A stretch of DNA of 64,000 nt from Flavobacterium aestivum (GCF_026870175.2 NZ_CP113977.2:1984001-2048000); one strand, 5' to 3'. Shown: positions 43,699 through 54,095, numbered from the stretch's first letter. Notes: generated by a model from the sequence alone, not told the origin. Numbers and translations are program-made.

Positions 43699-44619
43699 AT
43701 GAGTAACATACTTGAAGTAAGTAAAGTAGTTAAGCGATACGGTGATTATGTGGCGCTTAACGAAGTTTCATTAACCGTACCCAAAGGAAGTATATATGGG
43801 CTTCTAGGTCCAAATGGAGCAGGGAAAACCTCTCTTATCCGAATCATTAATCAAATTACTTTACCAGATAGTGGCGAAATCATCCTTGATGGTGAAAAGC
43901 TTCAGCCTAAACATATACAGCATATAGGATATCTTCCGGAAGAAAGAGGATTGTATAGCACCATGAAAGTGGGAGAACAATGCTTGTATTTGGCACAAAT
44001 GAAGGGTTTGTCTAAAGCAGAGGCCAAAAAGCAACTCGAGTATTGGTTTGATCGCTTGGGTATTCAAGGGTGGTGGAATAAAAAAATTCAGGAGTTGTCT
44101 AAAGGAATGGCACAGAAAATTCAATTTGTGGTTTGTGTTTTGCATAAACCTAAATTATTGATTTTTGATGAGCCTTTTTCAGGTTTTGATCCTGTGAATG
44201 CCAACGTAATCAAAGACGAGATTTTGGCATTGAAAGATGAAGGAGCTACAATTATTTTTTCGACCCACAGAATGGAAAGTGTCGAAGAATTGTGTGATCA
44301 TATAGCATTGATTCATAAATCGAATAAATTGATAGAAGGAAAGCTAATTGACGTGAAAAGACAATTCAAAACCAATAATTTTGAAGTGGGTATTTTGTCG
44401 GACAATGTAGAGGGCTTAATGTTCGATCTTACTCAAAAATTTACTGTAGGTCAAGCCAATTTCAAATCAATTAACGACGAGATAAAATTAGAGATTCAAC
44501 TCGGGAATGCTACACCAAATGAATTGCTAAATGTTCTAACACAACGCGGACAAGTAACCCATTTTGTTGAAAAAATCCCAAGTGTACATGATATCTTTAT
44601 CCAAACAGTAACAGGATAG
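43699..44619 (+). CDS. ABC transporter ATP-binding protein (NatA-like)
   Basis: A 306-aa ATPase with Walker A GPNGAGKTSL, signature region ELSKGMAQKIQ, Walker B LLIFDEPFSGFDP and a switch His (IIFSTHRMES). A C-terminal ~80-residue DUF4162-like extension follows, as in NatA-type exporters. The permease gene lies 107 bp downstream. Together they form a type 2 exporter (Na+, drug or peptide). Substrate not determined. Confidence 0.9.
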   Translation: MSNILEVSKVVKRYGDYVALNEVSLTVPKGSIYGLLGPNGAGKTSLIRIINQITLPDSGEIILDGEKLQPKHIQHIGYLPEERGLYSTMKVGEQCLYLAQMKGLSKAEAKKQLEYWFDRLGIQGWWNKKIQELSKGMAQKIQFVVCVLHKPKLLIFDEPFSGFDPVNANVIKDEILALKDEGATIIFSTHRMESVEELCDHIALIHKSNKLIEGKLIDVKRQFKTNNFEVGILSDNVEGLMFDLTQKFTVGQANFKSINDEIKLEIQLGNATPNELLNVLTQRGQVTHFVEKIPSVHDIFIQTVTG

Positions 44620-44725
44620 ATTGATTGGATTGTTGTTTTTTTAATCGTGAAGTCTAAAAAACCAAAAATCGAACAATCCAACAATCGAAAGATCAAATAA
44701 TCTAAAAATAGAATAATTTATATAA

Positions 44726-46042
44726 ATGAGTATAATATCATTAATCATAAAAAGAGAGTTTATTGCCAAAGTACGCAATAAGTCTTTTATAGTTATGACT
44801 TTTTTAAGTCCATTGCTTTTTGTTGGTATTGCAGGGTTCGTAGCTTATTTAAGTTCTATGAAAGCTGATACAAAACGTATTGCTATTCATGATGAATCAG
44901 GTTTGTTTGTCAATGAGTTTGTGACTCAAAATGATAAAAACAGCGAATACAAGTACCTTGATTTATCAGCTATAGACCTAAAGTTTCTTAAGGACAGTAT
45001 TGCCAATGAGGATTATGAAGGACTGCTTTATATACCAAAGACAAAAACAAACAAAGATTTAGAAAATAAAATCGAGTACATATCCAATAGTAGTCCAAGT
45101 ATAGTTTTTATCGAAAAAACCCAAGCTGTTATTGCCGACAAGTTGACAAAATCGAATATGGAAATGGCTCATCTGGACACTTTGGCAATAAAAAATGCAA
45201 AGGCAGATATCAATATAAACTTGTCGAAAGCCTCTGGTGAAGAAAGTATTATAGGACTGAATGAAATAAAAATTGCAATTGGGGGAGCTTTTGGTTATCT
45301 CATCATGATGTTCATAATTATTTACGGAAATATGGTGATGCGAAGCGTTATAGAAGAAAAAACGAACCGTATTGTTGAGATTATCATTTCATCGGTAAAA
45401 CCATTTCAGCTAATGATGGGAAAAATAATAGGAACTTCATTAGCGGGTTTACTACAATTTTTAATCTGGACTGTTATAGGTTTGTCTTTAATGTTTGCTG
45501 CATCGGCATTTTTTGGGGTGAATATTGGGCCGACTTCTAGGATTTCTCCGGAAATAATGCATGCAGCCCAGCAAGAGTTCACAGGAACGGCTCAATTGTA
45601 TATCAAAGAATTATGGAATTTACCAATAGCCAGTATATTGGTTGGTTTTGTTGTATACTTTGTTGGAGGGTATTTTTTATATAGCTCTTTTTATGCGGCA
45701 ATTGGTGCGGCAGTTGACAATCAGACAGATTCACAGCAATTTCTTTTGCCAATCATCATGCCATTGATGTTGAGTGTCTATGTTGGATTTTTTACGGTAA
45801 TTAATGATCCTCATGGGACTATAGCAGTGATTTTCTCGATGATCCCACTTACATCTCCTATAGTAATGCTAATGCGTATTCCTTTTGGAGTGCCATGGTG
45901 GCAAATAGCAATTTCAGTATCTTTATTGTTTGCAACATTCTTTGGTGTGGTTTGGTTTGCTGCAAAAATTTACCGTGTGGGAATATTGATGTATGGAAAA
46001 AAGCCGACATGGAAAGAATTGTATAAATGGTTGAAGTATTAA
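44726..46042 (+). CDS. ABC-2 type transporter permease (NatB-like)
   Basis: A 438-aa membrane protein: one N-terminal helix, then a ~150-residue extracytoplasmic domain, then five or six helices from about residue 190 (IGGAFGYLIMMFIIIYGNMV, then a YFVGGYFLYSSFYAAIGAAV pair). This is the NatB/YhaP-like ABC-2 architecture. The conserved EEKTNRIVEIIISSVKPFQL loop couples to the ATPase. It is encoded in tandem with the NatA-like ATPase. Confidence 0.9.
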   Translation: MSIISLIIKREFIAKVRNKSFIVMTFLSPLLFVGIAGFVAYLSSMKADTKRIAIHDESGLFVNEFVTQNDKNSEYKYLDLSAIDLKFLKDSIANEDYEGLLYIPKTKTNKDLENKIEYISNSSPSIVFIEKTQAVIADKLTKSNMEMAHLDTLAIKNAKADININLSKASGEESIIGLNEIKIAIGGAFGYLIMMFIIIYGNMVMRSVIEEKTNRIVEIIISSVKPFQLMMGKIIGTSLAGLLQFLIWTVIGLSLMFAASAFFGVNIGPTSRISPEIMHAAQQEFTGTAQLYIKELWNLPIASILVGFVVYFVGGYFLYSSFYAAIGAAVDNQTDSQQFLLPIIMPLMLSVYVGFFTVINDPHGTIAVIFSMIPLTSPIVMLMRIPFGVPWWQIAISVSLLFATFFGVVWFAAKIYRVGILMYGKKPTWKELYKWLKY

Positions 46043-46114
46043 GAAAACCAAAGTGAATTTGTTTTTCAGAACAAAGTATTTGTAGAGTAAAATAATTAAA
46101 TAAAGGAGTTATTT

Positions 46115-47278
46115 ATGTCAAAAATTCTAATTATAGAAGACGAAGAAGCAATTAGACGAGTATTAGTTAGTATACTGTCTGAAGAAAATGAGTCTTATCA
46201 AGTTGAGGTTGCGGAAGATGGCGTAGTTGGACTTGCTAAAATTAAAAATAGCGACTATGATTTAGTTTTATGCGATATAAAAATGCCTAAAATGGATGGT
46301 GTAGAATTATTGGAAGCTGCAAAAAAAGTAGATCCAGAGCTTCCTATAGTGATGATTTCAGGTCATGGTGATATGGAAACGGCCATTAATACTATGCGTC
46401 TTGGAGCTTTTGATTACATTTCAAAACCACCAGATTTAAACCGATTGTTGAATACGGTTCGAAATGCATTAGACAAGAAAAAGCTTGTTGTAGAGAATAA
46501 AATCTTAAAGAAAAAAGTTAGTAAAAAGCATGAAATAATCGGAAATAGCGAATCGATCAATCAGGTAAAAGTGATGATTGAAAAAGTAGCTAAAACCGAT
46601 GCAAGAGTACTGATTACCGGGCCAAATGGAACCGGGAAAGAATTGGTTGCCCATCAATTGCACAATAATAGTGATCGATCTAATGCGCCAATGGTTGAGG
46701 TCAATTGTGCGGCAATACCAACTGAGCTAATCGAAAGCGAATTATTTGGTCACATCAAAGGAGCCTTTACATCGGCAGTAAAAGATCGCTTAGGTAAATT
46801 TGAAGTGGCAAATAAAGGAACTATTTTCTTAGATGAAATAGGAGACATGAGTTTGTCGGCTCAAGCCAAAGTGTTACGCGCACTACAAGAAGGTATAATT
46901 ACAAGAGTGGGTGCAGACAATGATATTAAAATTGATGTTCGAGTTATTGCAGCAACTAATAAAAATTTAAAAACTGAAATAGCCGAAGGTCGTTTCCGTG
47001 AAGATTTATACCATCGTTTGGCCGTAATATTGATTAATGTGCCTTCGCTAAATGATAGACGTGAAGATATTCCGGCTTTACTTGAACATTTTGCAAAACA
47101 AATTGCTGCAGAACAAGGAAATGCTGTTAAGCATTTCTCGGTAGATGCAGTTAATTTATTGAAAGAATACGACTGGACAGGTAACATTCGAGAATTAAGA
47201 AATGTAGTAGAACGCTTGATAATCCTTGGTGGAAATGAAATTTCCGAAAATGATGTTAAAGCTTTTGCGAGTAAATAA
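46115..47278 (+). CDS. AAA+ response regulator without DNA-binding domain
   Basis: A 387-aa protein. Residues 1-125 are a receiver domain (phospho-acceptor D54 in LVLCDIKMPKMDG). Residues ~140-370 are a sigma-54-interaction AAA+ domain: Walker A GPNGTGKELVA, Walker B GTIFLDEIGDM, and sensor II at TGNIRELRNVVERL. It ends just after the AAA+ lid (VKAFASK), so the Fis-type HTH found in NtrC is absent. The L1 loop reads GAFTSA, not GAFTGA. It may act by binding partner proteins rather than DNA, or may not activate sigma-54 at all. The RBS AAAGGAG supports the start. Confidence 0.9.
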   Translation: MSKILIIEDEEAIRRVLVSILSEENESYQVEVAEDGVVGLAKIKNSDYDLVLCDIKMPKMDGVELLEAAKKVDPELPIVMISGHGDMETAINTMRLGAFDYISKPPDLNRLLNTVRNALDKKKLVVENKILKKKVSKKHEIIGNSESINQVKVMIEKVAKTDARVLITGPNGTGKELVAHQLHNNSDRSNAPMVEVNCAAIPTELIESELFGHIKGAFTSAVKDRLGKFEVANKGTIFLDEIGDMSLSAQAKVLRALQEGIITRVGADNDIKIDVRVIAATNKNLKTEIAEGRFREDLYHRLAVILINVPSLNDRREDIPALLEHFAKQIAAEQGNAVKHFSVDAVNLLKEYDWTGNIRELRNVVERLIILGGNEISENDVKAFASK

Positions 47279-47374
47279 AATTAATTTAATGATTTTAAAA
47301 TTTAATGATTTAAAGATTTGGCATTTGTTTTAATCTTTTAATCTTTCCATTTTTTAATCTTTCAATCATAAGAA

Positions 47375-48091
47375 ATGAAACTAAAAAAAATAAACGAAAA
47401 ATTGCGTGAAGCCCTTGTTGAAAATGGTTTGACAGAAGCCAATACCATGCAACAAGAAACTTTTTCGATATTAAAAAGTGGTGCAGATGCCATTATTATT
47501 AATGAAAAAGGAAGCGGAAAATCTACAACTATTGTGATTAATGTAATTCAGCAATTGGTTTGTGAGGGAGAGGAATCACCTCGTGCATTGATCATGGTAG
47601 AGGACAAAGCAAAGATGCTTGAAATGGAAAAGCTCTTCGAAATATACGGACGTTACACGAACTTGAGAGTGTATGGCGTTCACGATAAAGGAGATATGGA
47701 CTATGATAAAAATTATGTTTCGGCAGGTATAGATGTACTTATAGGAACTCCGAGTAAATTGAGTGATATGTTTTCTACTGCGGGGTATAATGTAAACCGA
47801 TTGAGAATGTTTATTCTTGATGATGCAGATTCGATTTTGAAATTGCGTCATGAAACAAAAATCATGAGAATTTCAAATAGTATCGCCAAAACACAACGTA
47901 TTATTTTTACGGATCAGCTTACGGAACGAATAGATATTCTGGCTGACAAAATGCTAGTGGAGCCTTATGTCTTTGATTTTAATGAAGAATATGATGAAGA
48001 CGAGGAGGATTTCGATGAAGAGGAATTGGTAGATCAAGATGTTGATGATTTTGAAGAAGAAGATGAGGAAATAGATGATGATGAAGAATAA
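47375..48091 (+). CDS. Half-length DEAD-box-like protein (RecA1 domain only)
   Basis: A 238-aa protein matching only the first RecA-like domain of DEAD-box helicases: a Q-motif-like TMQQETFSILKSGADAIIIN, Walker A NEKGSGKSTT, a GTPSKL motif Ib-like region, and DEAD-box replaced by LDDADSI. The second RecA domain (motifs IV-VI, with the Arg finger) is missing. The C-terminus is an Asp/Glu-rich tail (residues ~205-238). No frameshift or remnant of the missing half follows; the next gene starts 83 bp later. It is probably not a helicase, but could be an RNA-binding or regulatory relative. Confidence 0.8.
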   Translation: MKLKKINEKLREALVENGLTEANTMQQETFSILKSGADAIIINEKGSGKSTTIVINVIQQLVCEGEESPRALIMVEDKAKMLEMEKLFEIYGRYTNLRVYGVHDKGDMDYDKNYVSAGIDVLIGTPSKLSDMFSTAGYNVNRLRMFILDDADSILKLRHETKIMRISNSIAKTQRIIFTDQLTERIDILADKMLVEPYVFDFNEEYDEDEEDFDEEELVDQDVDDFEEEDEEIDDDEE

Positions 48092-48174
48092 GTTATAGAG
48101 GCTGTATAGTGAAAGAAGGAATATAGAGCTTTAGTTTACCAACAAGAGAAATATAATTATAAAATAATAGTATT

Positions 48175-48393
48175 ATGGGATTAATGAAAGTGTTTTCGGG
48201 AAGTGAGATTTTGGCTTTGGCTCTTCAAGAAAAAATAGAAGCTGCTGGAGTAGAAACTTCAATTAAAAATAACATCCAATCGGCTCGTTTGGCAGGTTTT
48301 GGAAACTCGGATTTGGCAGTTGAGGTTTTTATTCAAGAAACAGATTTCGCAAAAGCAAACCCTGTTATCGAAGAATTTAGGATGAGTATTTAA
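48175..48393 (+). CDS. DUF2007 small protein
   Basis: A 72-aa protein with the DUF2007 pattern: MKVFSGSEILALALQEKIEA, then GFGNSDLAVEVFI and a final helix. DUF2007 is a putative signal-transducing domain with a ferredoxin-like fold. It is in the same direction as the DEAD-like gene, with a terminator after it. Confidence 0.75.
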   Translation: MGLMKVFSGSEILALALQEKIEAAGVETSIKNNIQSARLAGFGNSDLAVEVFIQETDFAKANPVIEEFRMSI

Positions 48394-48420
48394 TGAATAC
48401 TAATCATTAAAATAATTTGA

Positions 48421-48455
48421 AAAACCTTGAGACTTAGTTAGAATCAAGGTTTTTT
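48421..48455 (+). terminator. Terminator after the DUF2007 gene
   Basis: AAAACCTTGA pairs with TCAAGGTTTT, followed by Ts. It lies before the start of the HAD gene, so a frame extending back to 48457 is not credible as coding. Confidence 0.8.
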
Positions 48456-48471
48456 AGTGTTTATAATTAAG

Positions 48472-49284
48472 ATGAAGCAAGCAAAATATAAAATGATAGT
48501 TTTAGATCTGGATGACACTTTGTTGACAGATGACCATAAAATTTCTGACGAGAATAAAGAAATGATTTTCAAGGCCCAAGAGTTGGGTGTTTATGTAGTT
48601 TTGGCATCAGGACGACCAACATCTGCCATGACAGGCTTTGCCAAAGAATTAAAATTGGATTTTTATAATTCGTATATGCTTTCCTATAACGGAGCAGTAA
48701 TTACGGATTTAAAAGAAAATGAAATTCTTTTTGAACAAACCTTAACTAAGGAGCAAATCCATGAATTGTATGATTATAGTTTAAAGAGTAAAACGCATAT
48801 CATTACTTACCTAAATGATGAGATTGTAAGTGAAACCAATTCGGAATATATTGATGTAGAGAAACACATCACAGGTTTAGAGCACAATAAAGTACCTAGT
48901 TTTAAGGCAGCTGTCAAGACTAATGCCGTAAAATGTATTTTGCTAGAAGAGCCTTCTTATCTCAAAACTGTTGAAGACGATTTGAAATTGGCAATGCCGC
49001 ATTTAAGCGTTTCGATGTCAAAACCGTTTTTTCTGGAAGTTGCACAAAATGGAATTGACAAGGCGCACAGTTTAAAAATATTGGCTGAAAAATTAGATAT
49101 CCATCAAAGTGAAATTATAGCAGTTGGGAATGCTGGAAATGATTTGACAATGATAGAATATGCAGGTTTAGGTGTTTGGGTAGAGAATGTAACTCCAGAA
49201 TTGCGTGACAAAGGAGACCTTATAGTTGCTTCTAATAATAATCACGGTGTGGCTGAAGTAATCAAGAACTATATATTGAATTAA
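48472..49284 (+). CDS. HAD-superfamily Cof-type phosphatase
   Basis: A 270-aa protein from the ATG at 48472; the open frame starts at a GTG at 48457 that abuts a terminator. It has the HAD motif I VLDLDDTLLTDD, motif II VLASGR, a type IIB cap, and motif III/IV with the conserved Lys and GNAGNDLTMIEYAG. Cof-type members are soluble phosphatases of sugar phosphates, FMN or pyridoxal phosphate. Which one here is unknown. Confidence 0.9.
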   Translation: MKQAKYKMIVLDLDDTLLTDDHKISDENKEMIFKAQELGVYVVLASGRPTSAMTGFAKELKLDFYNSYMLSYNGAVITDLKENEILFEQTLTKEQIHELYDYSLKSKTHIITYLNDEIVSETNSEYIDVEKHITGLEHNKVPSFKAAVKTNAVKCILLEEPSYLKTVEDDLKLAMPHLSVSMSKPFFLEVAQNGIDKAHSLKILAEKLDIHQSEIIAVGNAGNDLTMIEYAGLGVWVENVTPELRDKGDLIVASNNNHGVAEVIKNYILN

Positions 49285-49303
49285 AAGATATAATAAACGG
49301 CAT

Positions 49304-49338
49304 AAAAAAAACGTCTCATGGTTGATGAGACGTTTTTT
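49304..49338. terminator. Bidirectional terminator between convergent genes
   Basis: AAAAAAACGTCTCAT pairs with ATGAGACGTTTTTTT around a short loop, between the HAD gene and the next minus-strand gene. Confidence 0.9.
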
Positions 49339-49355
49339 TTATGGAAATTAAAATG

Positions 49356-49886
49356 TTATTTTTTAGCTACAGAGATGAAATAATTGTTTCCATCCCCAAG
49401 AGTTAATTTTACTCTTTCGTCACATACATCTATATTAAATTTACCATTGTCGTAGCAAGTACAAGTTGTTTTTTTGTCTTTTGACATTTCATTGTCACAT
49501 TTTCCTGTTTTATAACCTGCCAATTGTGGAGTATAAAAAGAAACTAAATCTGTTGAAGCTGTCACTAATGAAATGATACTTGCCGAGTTGTCATTAGCAA
49601 TACGGTAAACTATTCTATCAGTATAATTGATGTTGTCAACAGATACTTTACGGATGTAAGTGTAAGAAGTTGAAGAGGCTTCAACTGATTTTTCCTCAAA
49701 TTTAAAGCCAAGAGCTCTGATGTCTAGATTGAATTTTTCTTGTGAATTATAACTCGCCCAAGTAGTCAAAGTACTAATCGTTGGAAAAGGATTTTTAGTA
49801 GCTATAGGTGCAGCTGCTGGTGTATTTTGAGCTTGTGAGCAAAGTGTAATAAATAGTAGGGAGATTGTGAGGTAGAATGATTTCAT
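49356..49886 (-). CDS. Secreted protein of unknown function
   Basis: A 176-aa protein with a signal peptide ending ITLCSQAQ. The mature part has a Pro/Ala-rich start, then FPTISTLTTWASYNSQEKF and beta strands. A Cys-rich segment (K-C-D-N-E-M and TCTCYD) lies near residue 130-145; paired cysteines suggest disulfides in the periplasm. No known domain is recognised. Confidence 0.7.
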   Translation of the reverse strand: MKSFYLTISLLFITLCSQAQNTPAAAPIATKNPFPTISTLTTWASYNSQEKFNLDIRALGFKFEEKSVEASSTSYTYIRKVSVDNINYTDRIVYRIANDNSASIISLVTASTDLVSFYTPQLAGYKTGKCDNEMSKDKKTTCTCYDNGKFNIDVCDERVKLTLGDGNNYFISVAKK

Positions 49887-50507
49887 TTTGTGTTTGTTTA
49901 TTTTAATATTGACCTACTCTTTATGGTTTTCGGCAGTCCCATTTATTGTTATTAGTATTGTACGTTTTGTTTCTAAAGTGTGATTTTTATAATGTTAAGG
50001 CAACTCTATCAAAATGCAACGCCTTTAATTTAATTCATTTCTTAAAACAGATTTTATCTGTTATTATTACTTACCCACTGAATTATTTTTTTAAATAATT
50101 TGTTATTTGAGATTTCGAAAACGGGACATTACAACTTTATTTTGTGTAAGATAAAGTTAGTACCGTTGAGTTGTTTTTGGAGGTGTGAAATTAATATTTA
50201 AATAAATAAGAACAAAACCTGTGAAAGGAAAAATTTCATTTTATTCTTATTCTTTTAAATTGATAGCACCTTATTCGTACCTATTTAATTGTGAGGTTAA
50301 TATTCTAAAGGAGATTGTAAAAGTTGCATTTATGAGTTATCAGAAAAGAGGAGATGTAGCAATAATTGGGTTAAAATGCTTAGTCGATTTGCTTTTAATT
50401 CAGTAATTGCGACAAATTATTGAAAATTTAATAGATTGGTTTTTTAAAAACAAAGGAGCACTATTGCTAGTAACTCCTTATTTTGTTTTGTGATTTTTTA
50501 GAAAAAT
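49887..50507. other. Intergenic region before the S9 peptidase terminus
   Basis: About 620 bp. A 61-residue frame at 50221-50406 starts at GTG and lacks an RBS, domain or neighbour support, so I do not call it. A loose hairpin near 50448-50486 (AACAAAGGAG / CTCCTTATTTTGTT) lies next to the stop of the minus-strand S9 gene and may be its terminator. Confidence 0.4.
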
Positions 50508-52535
50508 CTATTTAGCTTCATAAGTAACTTTGCTAATATCAACCGTCATTTCGTTTAGTCTTTTTGCAACATCCGCAGGCATTTCTTTTTGATATTGCCC
50601 GCCTAAAATTGAAGCTAAAAATTTTTCTGTTTCTGCAAACATGGCCATATTGTTAACTGGTTTTCTAAATCCATGACCTTCATCATCTGCCAAAAGATAA
50701 GTTACTTTTTTTCCTTTTTCCCTTAGAGCAATTGTGATTTGATCTGCTTCGGCTTTTTTAACTCTTGGATCGTTTGCCCCTTGAATGATTAATAATGGTT
50801 TTACAATTTTGTCTGCACTAAATAAAGGGCTGGCTTCGCGAATGCTTTTTTTGCCTTCTTCAGTATTTGGGTCTCCCACCATACCGTATAAAAATGCTCT
50901 TCCAGATTCCCAATAGGCAGGAATAGATTCTAATAAAGTAAAAATGTTGCAGGGACCAACAATATCAACACCACAGGCATACAAATCTGGGGTAAAGGCC
51001 AAACCTGCCAAAGTTGCGTAGCCACCGTAACTTCCTCCCATTATGGCCACTTTGTCTTTATTGGCGATGCCTTGCTCTATTAAATATTTTACACCATATG
51101 TAATATCGTCCTGCATTAATTTTCCCCATTGTAAGTCACCAGCATTTAAGAACTTTTTGCCATAACCTCCACTAGCTCTAAAGTTGGGTTGCAAAACGGC
51201 ATAGCCTCTGTTAGCAAGAAACTGAGCATAAGAATTGTATCCCCATTGTACTCTAGGACCTTTTGGACCACCGTGAATTAGCATAACAACCGGTAGATTT
51301 TTGTTGCTTACACCAACCGGTAATGTTAAATAGGCGGTTATTTCTAATCCATCACTGCTTTTATAATGAACAGAGTTCATTTCTGCCAAATATTGTTCTA
51401 CCTTTTTTAATTCAGGTCTTGGAACATATTGCAATATTAATTCTTTGGTTTCAGTATTAAAAAAATAGGCTTCGGATGCATATTTGTCTCCCGAAACGGC
51501 TATTAGAAACTTTTTATAATTCTTGGTTGCACTTTGAAAATCTACTTCTCTACCAGGGAATTTACTTTTTAGATAGTTATAATTAGTTTCCCATTCTTTG
51601 TTTTTCCAGTAGTATTGAGTTTTATCGTCTGTATATGAAGTGTAAATTATTTCTCTTGTGTTTTCATCCATAGATAAACTACCAAAATCTACTTTGTTGT
51701 TGGGATCACTTTCAATTTTGGTTAATTTATTATTTTCAATCTCTAATGTAAAAAGTGATGAAAGATTTAAATCTCCTTTGTTAGTAACCAAATAAGCTAG
51801 TTTATTGTCACGCGACCAACCGGCAATATAGGCTTGTTCTGTAACTGAGGTTTCATAAATTGGAGTCAAGGCTCCACTTGCTTTTTTATACATTACGGTA
51901 TTTCCCTTTTCATCGGTTTTGGATAAAACTCTTAGATTTTCGTCCCAATCAAAATCATAGCCTGTTATTCTGTCTTTGTTTTCATAGATTTTGGTAAGCT
52001 GACCATTTGAAATTTTCAATTGATACAAATCATGCCAAGCTTTGTCTCGGTCATTTAACCCAACCATTAGTAGGTCTGGATTTTTTTTGCTTACAGTATG
52101 TATTTGGGCAGCAACATCTTTTAGAGGGGTTAGGTTTCTCGATTCAGGAATTTTTCCTACCGCCGTTTTATCAGTTGGATTCACTGCATAAATGTTCATG
52201 TTTTCATCACCATTTTTATCCTTTATATATAATATGTATTTGGAATCATCTGTCCAAAAATAGGTTTGCAAAGGTCTTTTGCTATCAGTAAGTGTAACCG
52301 CTTTTTCAAAAGGCTCATCAAATTTTTTAACCCAAATATTCATGATACCTTGATATTCTTTCATGAAAGAAATCCATTTTCCATCGGGACTTAATTGACC
52401 TCCCGCTATTTCGGGATTTCCAAAAAAAAGCTCCCTGTCTAATACAGGAGCTGCGGCTTGGTCTGTTTTGGTTTGAGCAATTATACTATTAACAGACGTT
52501 AGGAGTATAAAGAGGAATAAAGCAACTTTTTTCAT
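50508..52535 (-). CDS. S9-family serine peptidase (prolyl oligopeptidase-like)
   Basis: A 675-aa exported peptidase (signal peptide ending SIIAQT) with an N-terminal beta-propeller (~30-410) and an alpha/beta-hydrolase domain. The catalytic Ser is in [10 protein letters not shown], the Asp in the QGANDPRVK segment, and the His in DEGHGF, near the C-terminus. This fits the DPP4/acylaminoacyl-peptidase branch, which cleaves short peptides in the periplasm. No membrane anchor beyond the signal. Single gene. Confidence 0.9.
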   Translation of the reverse strand: MKKVALFLFILLTSVNSIIAQTKTDQAAAPVLDRELFFGNPEIAGGQLSPDGKWISFMKEYQGIMNIWVKKFDEPFEKAVTLTDSKRPLQTYFWTDDSKYILYIKDKNGDENMNIYAVNPTDKTAVGKIPESRNLTPLKDVAAQIHTVSKKNPDLLMVGLNDRDKAWHDLYQLKISNGQLTKIYENKDRITGYDFDWDENLRVLSKTDEKGNTVMYKKASGALTPIYETSVTEQAYIAGWSRDNKLAYLVTNKGDLNLSSLFTLEIENNKLTKIESDPNNKVDFGSLSMDENTREIIYTSYTDDKTQYYWKNKEWETNYNYLKSKFPGREVDFQSATKNYKKFLIAVSGDKYASEAYFFNTETKELILQYVPRPELKKVEQYLAEMNSVHYKSSDGLEITAYLTLPVGVSNKNLPVVMLIHGGPKGPRVQWGYNSYAQFLANRGYAVLQPNFRASGGYGKKFLNAGDLQWGKLMQDDITYGVKYLIEQGIANKDKVAIMGGSYGGYATLAGLAFTPDLYACGVDIVGPCNIFTLLESIPAYWESGRAFLYGMVGDPNTEEGKKSIREASPLFSADKIVKPLLIIQGANDPRVKKAEADQITIALREKGKKVTYLLADDEGHGFRKPVNNMAMFAETEKFLASILGGQYQKEMPADVAKRLNEMTVDISKVTYEAK

Positions 52536-52625
52536 ACATTATGGTTTTAATTGGTTTGAGTTTTAGTGGTTATTTTGGAAAAAAAAGTTGTAAAATTTAG
52601 TCTTTTTATTTCTAGGTTTTCTTTG

Positions 52626-52633
52626 TAAATTTG
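52626..52633 (+). promoter_or_regulatory. Possible promoter -7 box of mtaB
   Basis: TAAATTTG fits TAnnTTTG and lies about 60 bp upstream of the start. No ideal -33 TTG at 19-21 bp. Confidence 0.4.
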
Positions 52634-52694
52634 CAACCGATATTTGCATCAATGTAAATATAATAAAAAATCACGTAAGTGATTGATTATCATT

Positions 52695-54023
52695 ATGGAG
52701 AATAGAAAAAAAGTTGCTTTTTACACGCTTGGTTGCAAACTGAATTTTTCAGAAACATCAACCATTGCCCGTAATTTGGAAGATGAAGGTTTTGATCGAG
52801 TTGATTTTGAGGAAGTAGCTGATATGTATGTGATCAATACTTGTTCGGTTACTGAGAATGCTGATAAGCAATTTAAGCAAGTTGTGCGCAAAGCGATGAA
52901 ATTAAATGATAAAGCTTTTGTAGCCGCTGTAGGTTGTTATGCCCAATTAAAACCAGAGGAATTAGCTAATGTTGATGGAGTAGATTTGGTTCTTGGAGCT
53001 ACCGAAAAATTTAAGCTTGCTGATTATATCAATGATTTATCGAAGAATGATTTTGGAGAAGTGCATTCTTGTGAGATTGCTGAAGCCGATTTCTATGTAG
53101 GTAGTTATTCTATTGGTGATAGAACCCGTGCATTCTTGAAAGTACAAGATGGTTGTGATTACAAATGCACCTATTGTACAATTCCTTTGGCACGTGGAAT
53201 TTCCCGAAGTGATGAATTGGAAAATGTGTTGAAAAATGCTTATGAAATTTCAAAACAAGATATTAAGGAAATAGTTCTAACCGGTGTAAACATTGGGGAT
53301 TACGGAAAAGGGGAGTTCGGAAATAAAAAACACGAACATACTTTTCTGGAATTAGTTCAAGCTTTAGACAAAGTTGAGGGAATCGAAAGATTACGAATTT
53401 CATCTATTGAGCCTAATTTATTGAAGAATGAAACGATAGAATTTGTATCGAAAAGTAGAACTTTTGTACCACATTTTCACATTCCGTTGCAATCAGGAAG
53501 CAATGATATCTTGAAATTGATGAAGCGCCGTTATTTACGTGAAGTTTATACCGAAAGAGTAAATAAGATTCGTGAAGTAATGCCACATGCTTGTATTGGT
53601 GTTGATGTGATTGTGGGATTCCCAGGAGAAACAGATGAGCATTTTTTAGAAACGTATCATTTCTTGAATGAAATGGATATTTCGTATTTACACGTTTTTA
53701 CTTATTCGGAAAGAGATAATACAGAAGCTGCCGAAATGGAAGGTGTTGTGCCTGCCAACGTCAGAGCAAAAAGAAGTAAAATGTTACGAGGTTTATCTGT
53801 AAAAAAACGTCGTGCATTCTATGAAAGTCAATTAGGAACTACTAGAACCGTACTTTTTGAAGGTGAAAATAAGGAAGGATATATTCATGGGTTTACTGAA
53901 AACTATGTAAAAGTAAAAACACCTTGGAATCCAGGTTTAGTAAACACTTTACACGAAATCAATTTAACAAAAATTGATGAGGATGGAAGTGTGAGAATGG
54001 AGTTCTTGAATGTTGAGGTTTAA
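52695..54023 (+). CDS. mtaB: tRNA t6A37 methylthiotransferase
   Basis: A 442-aa radical SAM enzyme starting at the ATG at 52695; the open frame begins four codons earlier at a TTG. The N-terminal UPF0004 domain (YTLGCKLNFSETS, then NTCSVTENAD and VGCYAQ) supplies three Cys for the auxiliary cluster. The radical SAM CxxxCxxC reads CDYKCTYC. A TRAM-like end follows. It adds a methylthio group to t6A37 of tRNAs reading ANN codons. NTCSVT plus KLNFSET identify MtaB rather than MiaB or RimO. Confidence 0.9.
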   Translation: MENRKKVAFYTLGCKLNFSETSTIARNLEDEGFDRVDFEEVADMYVINTCSVTENADKQFKQVVRKAMKLNDKAFVAAVGCYAQLKPEELANVDGVDLVLGATEKFKLADYINDLSKNDFGEVHSCEIAEADFYVGSYSIGDRTRAFLKVQDGCDYKCTYCTIPLARGISRSDELENVLKNAYEISKQDIKEIVLTGVNIGDYGKGEFGNKKHEHTFLELVQALDKVEGIERLRISSIEPNLLKNETIEFVSKSRTFVPHFHIPLQSGSNDILKLMKRRYLREVYTERVNKIREVMPHACIGVDVIVGFPGETDEHFLETYHFLNEMDISYLHVFTYSERDNTEAAEMEGVVPANVRAKRSKMLRGLSVKKRRAFYESQLGTTRTVLFEGENKEGYIHGFTENYVKVKTPWNPGLVNTLHEINLTKIDEDGSVRMEFLNVEV

Positions 54024-54095
54024 AAGATAACTTTTTAACACAAAGAATAGGTTCTGTATAGAATTTTCTCTTTTAAATTGCCATAAAAATTATTG

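Noticed and set aside
50221-50406. 61-aa frame starting at GTG
   Set aside because: No RBS, no domain, isolated in AT-rich DNA.
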